A stretch of DNA of 5,480 nucleotides from Umezawaea sp039922235. GTDB lineage: Bacteria > Actinomycetota > Actinomycetes > Mycobacteriales > Pseudonocardiaceae. Location of the stretch: contig JBDSAJ010000038.1 in the NCBI GenBank assembly GCA_039922235.1, positions 1 through 5,480 on the forward strand. Direction: 5' to 3'. A program made the position numbers and the translations under genes. This document shows, in pieces, positions 5,363 through 5,480 of the stretch (the stretch's first letter is position 1; each line of letters opens with the position of its first letter). The notes under the pieces were generated by a model. It saw only the letters and a program-made list of their open reading frames with translations, did not search any database and had not been told where the DNA came from.

Positions 5363-5480
5363 AGCACCGGTCAGGTTGCCGGATTAGGCCCGGATGATGC
5401 TGTGGCTGTGTGTTCTGGTTGCGTGGTGCTGCCGGCAGGGCACAAGCGATGGTGTGGTCCCGGTGCGTGCTGTTCCTTCT
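5363..5480. other. Right-edge region without an assignable gene
   Basis: The 118 bases after the STAND stop are rich in G and T on the plus strand (TGTGGCTGTGTGTTCTGGTT) and less GC-rich than the rest. No clear terminator hairpin follows the stop codon. A 10-bp palindrome CTGCCGGCAG lies at 5429-5438, and GCACCGG (5364-5370) is inverted as CCGGTGC (5460-5466). On the minus strand one frame runs from the right edge to a TGA just after ...SSGPNPAT (stop at about 5373-5375), and another to a TAA near 5386-5388. Either could be the C-terminus of a convergent gene, possibly a transposase, but the codon bias is weak. I cannot support a gene call here. Confidence 0.3.

Noticed and set aside
5429..5438. 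CTGCCGGCAG palindrome as terminator or operator
   Set aside because: It is a perfect 10-bp palindrome with no loop, so it cannot form a good RNA hairpin. Palindromes of this kind are frequent in GC-rich DNA and nothing links it to a gene.
1..5480. CRISPR array, tRNA, rRNA or known riboswitch
   Set aside because: Reading both strands showed no regularly spaced repeats, no cloverleaf with a TTC loop motif and no conserved rRNA or riboswitch core.

Overview
The window is very GC-rich, and its codons end mostly in G or C. It uses GTG starts, and the -10-like boxes are of the actinobacterial TANNNT type. This points to a high-GC actinomycete; the gene families would suit Pseudonocardiales (Saccharothrix, Actinosynnema or Lentzea relatives), but the genus is inference only.

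Layout from left to right. Positions 1-72 may hold the basic C-terminal tail of a gene that enters from the left and stops at the foot of a strong 16-bp hairpin (73-112), probably its terminator. A second small hairpin (124-141) and a clear ribosome binding site precede a 103-residue single-pass membrane protein of unknown function (174-485). Next comes a stand-alone LigD-type primase-polymerase (534-1502), the kind used in bacterial non-homologous end joining. It has an intact catalytic triad but no ligase or nuclease domain. A TANNNT box seven bases before its ATG suggests a leaderless transcript.

Two minus-strand genes converge on the polymerase gene with only 9 bp between stop codons. In transcription order they are a membrane-anchored antibiotic-biosynthesis-monooxygenase-like protein of COG3224 type (2584-2021) and an unrecognised helical protein (1988-1512). 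They probably form one operon.

A 180-bp divergent intergenic region (2585-2764) holds a set of inverted repeats that can pair in mutually exclusive ways, a TAACCT box and a 10-bp-spaced direct repeat. It separates that operon from a large plus-strand gene (2765-5362). This encodes an 865-residue STAND protein with an N-terminal Xre-like helix-turn-helix, a central NB-ARC NTPase and a C-terminal TPR superhelix. It is most likely a signal-responsive transcriptional regulator, and the divergent layout makes the ABM operon a candidate target. The last 118 bp (5363-5480) have no assignable gene and differ in composition.

I see no CRISPR array, tRNA, rRNA or complete mobile element. The most speculative but interesting parts are the switch-like repeats at 2614-2670, the small membrane protein beside the end-joining polymerase, and the codon-ending shift inside the TPR region of the STAND gene.
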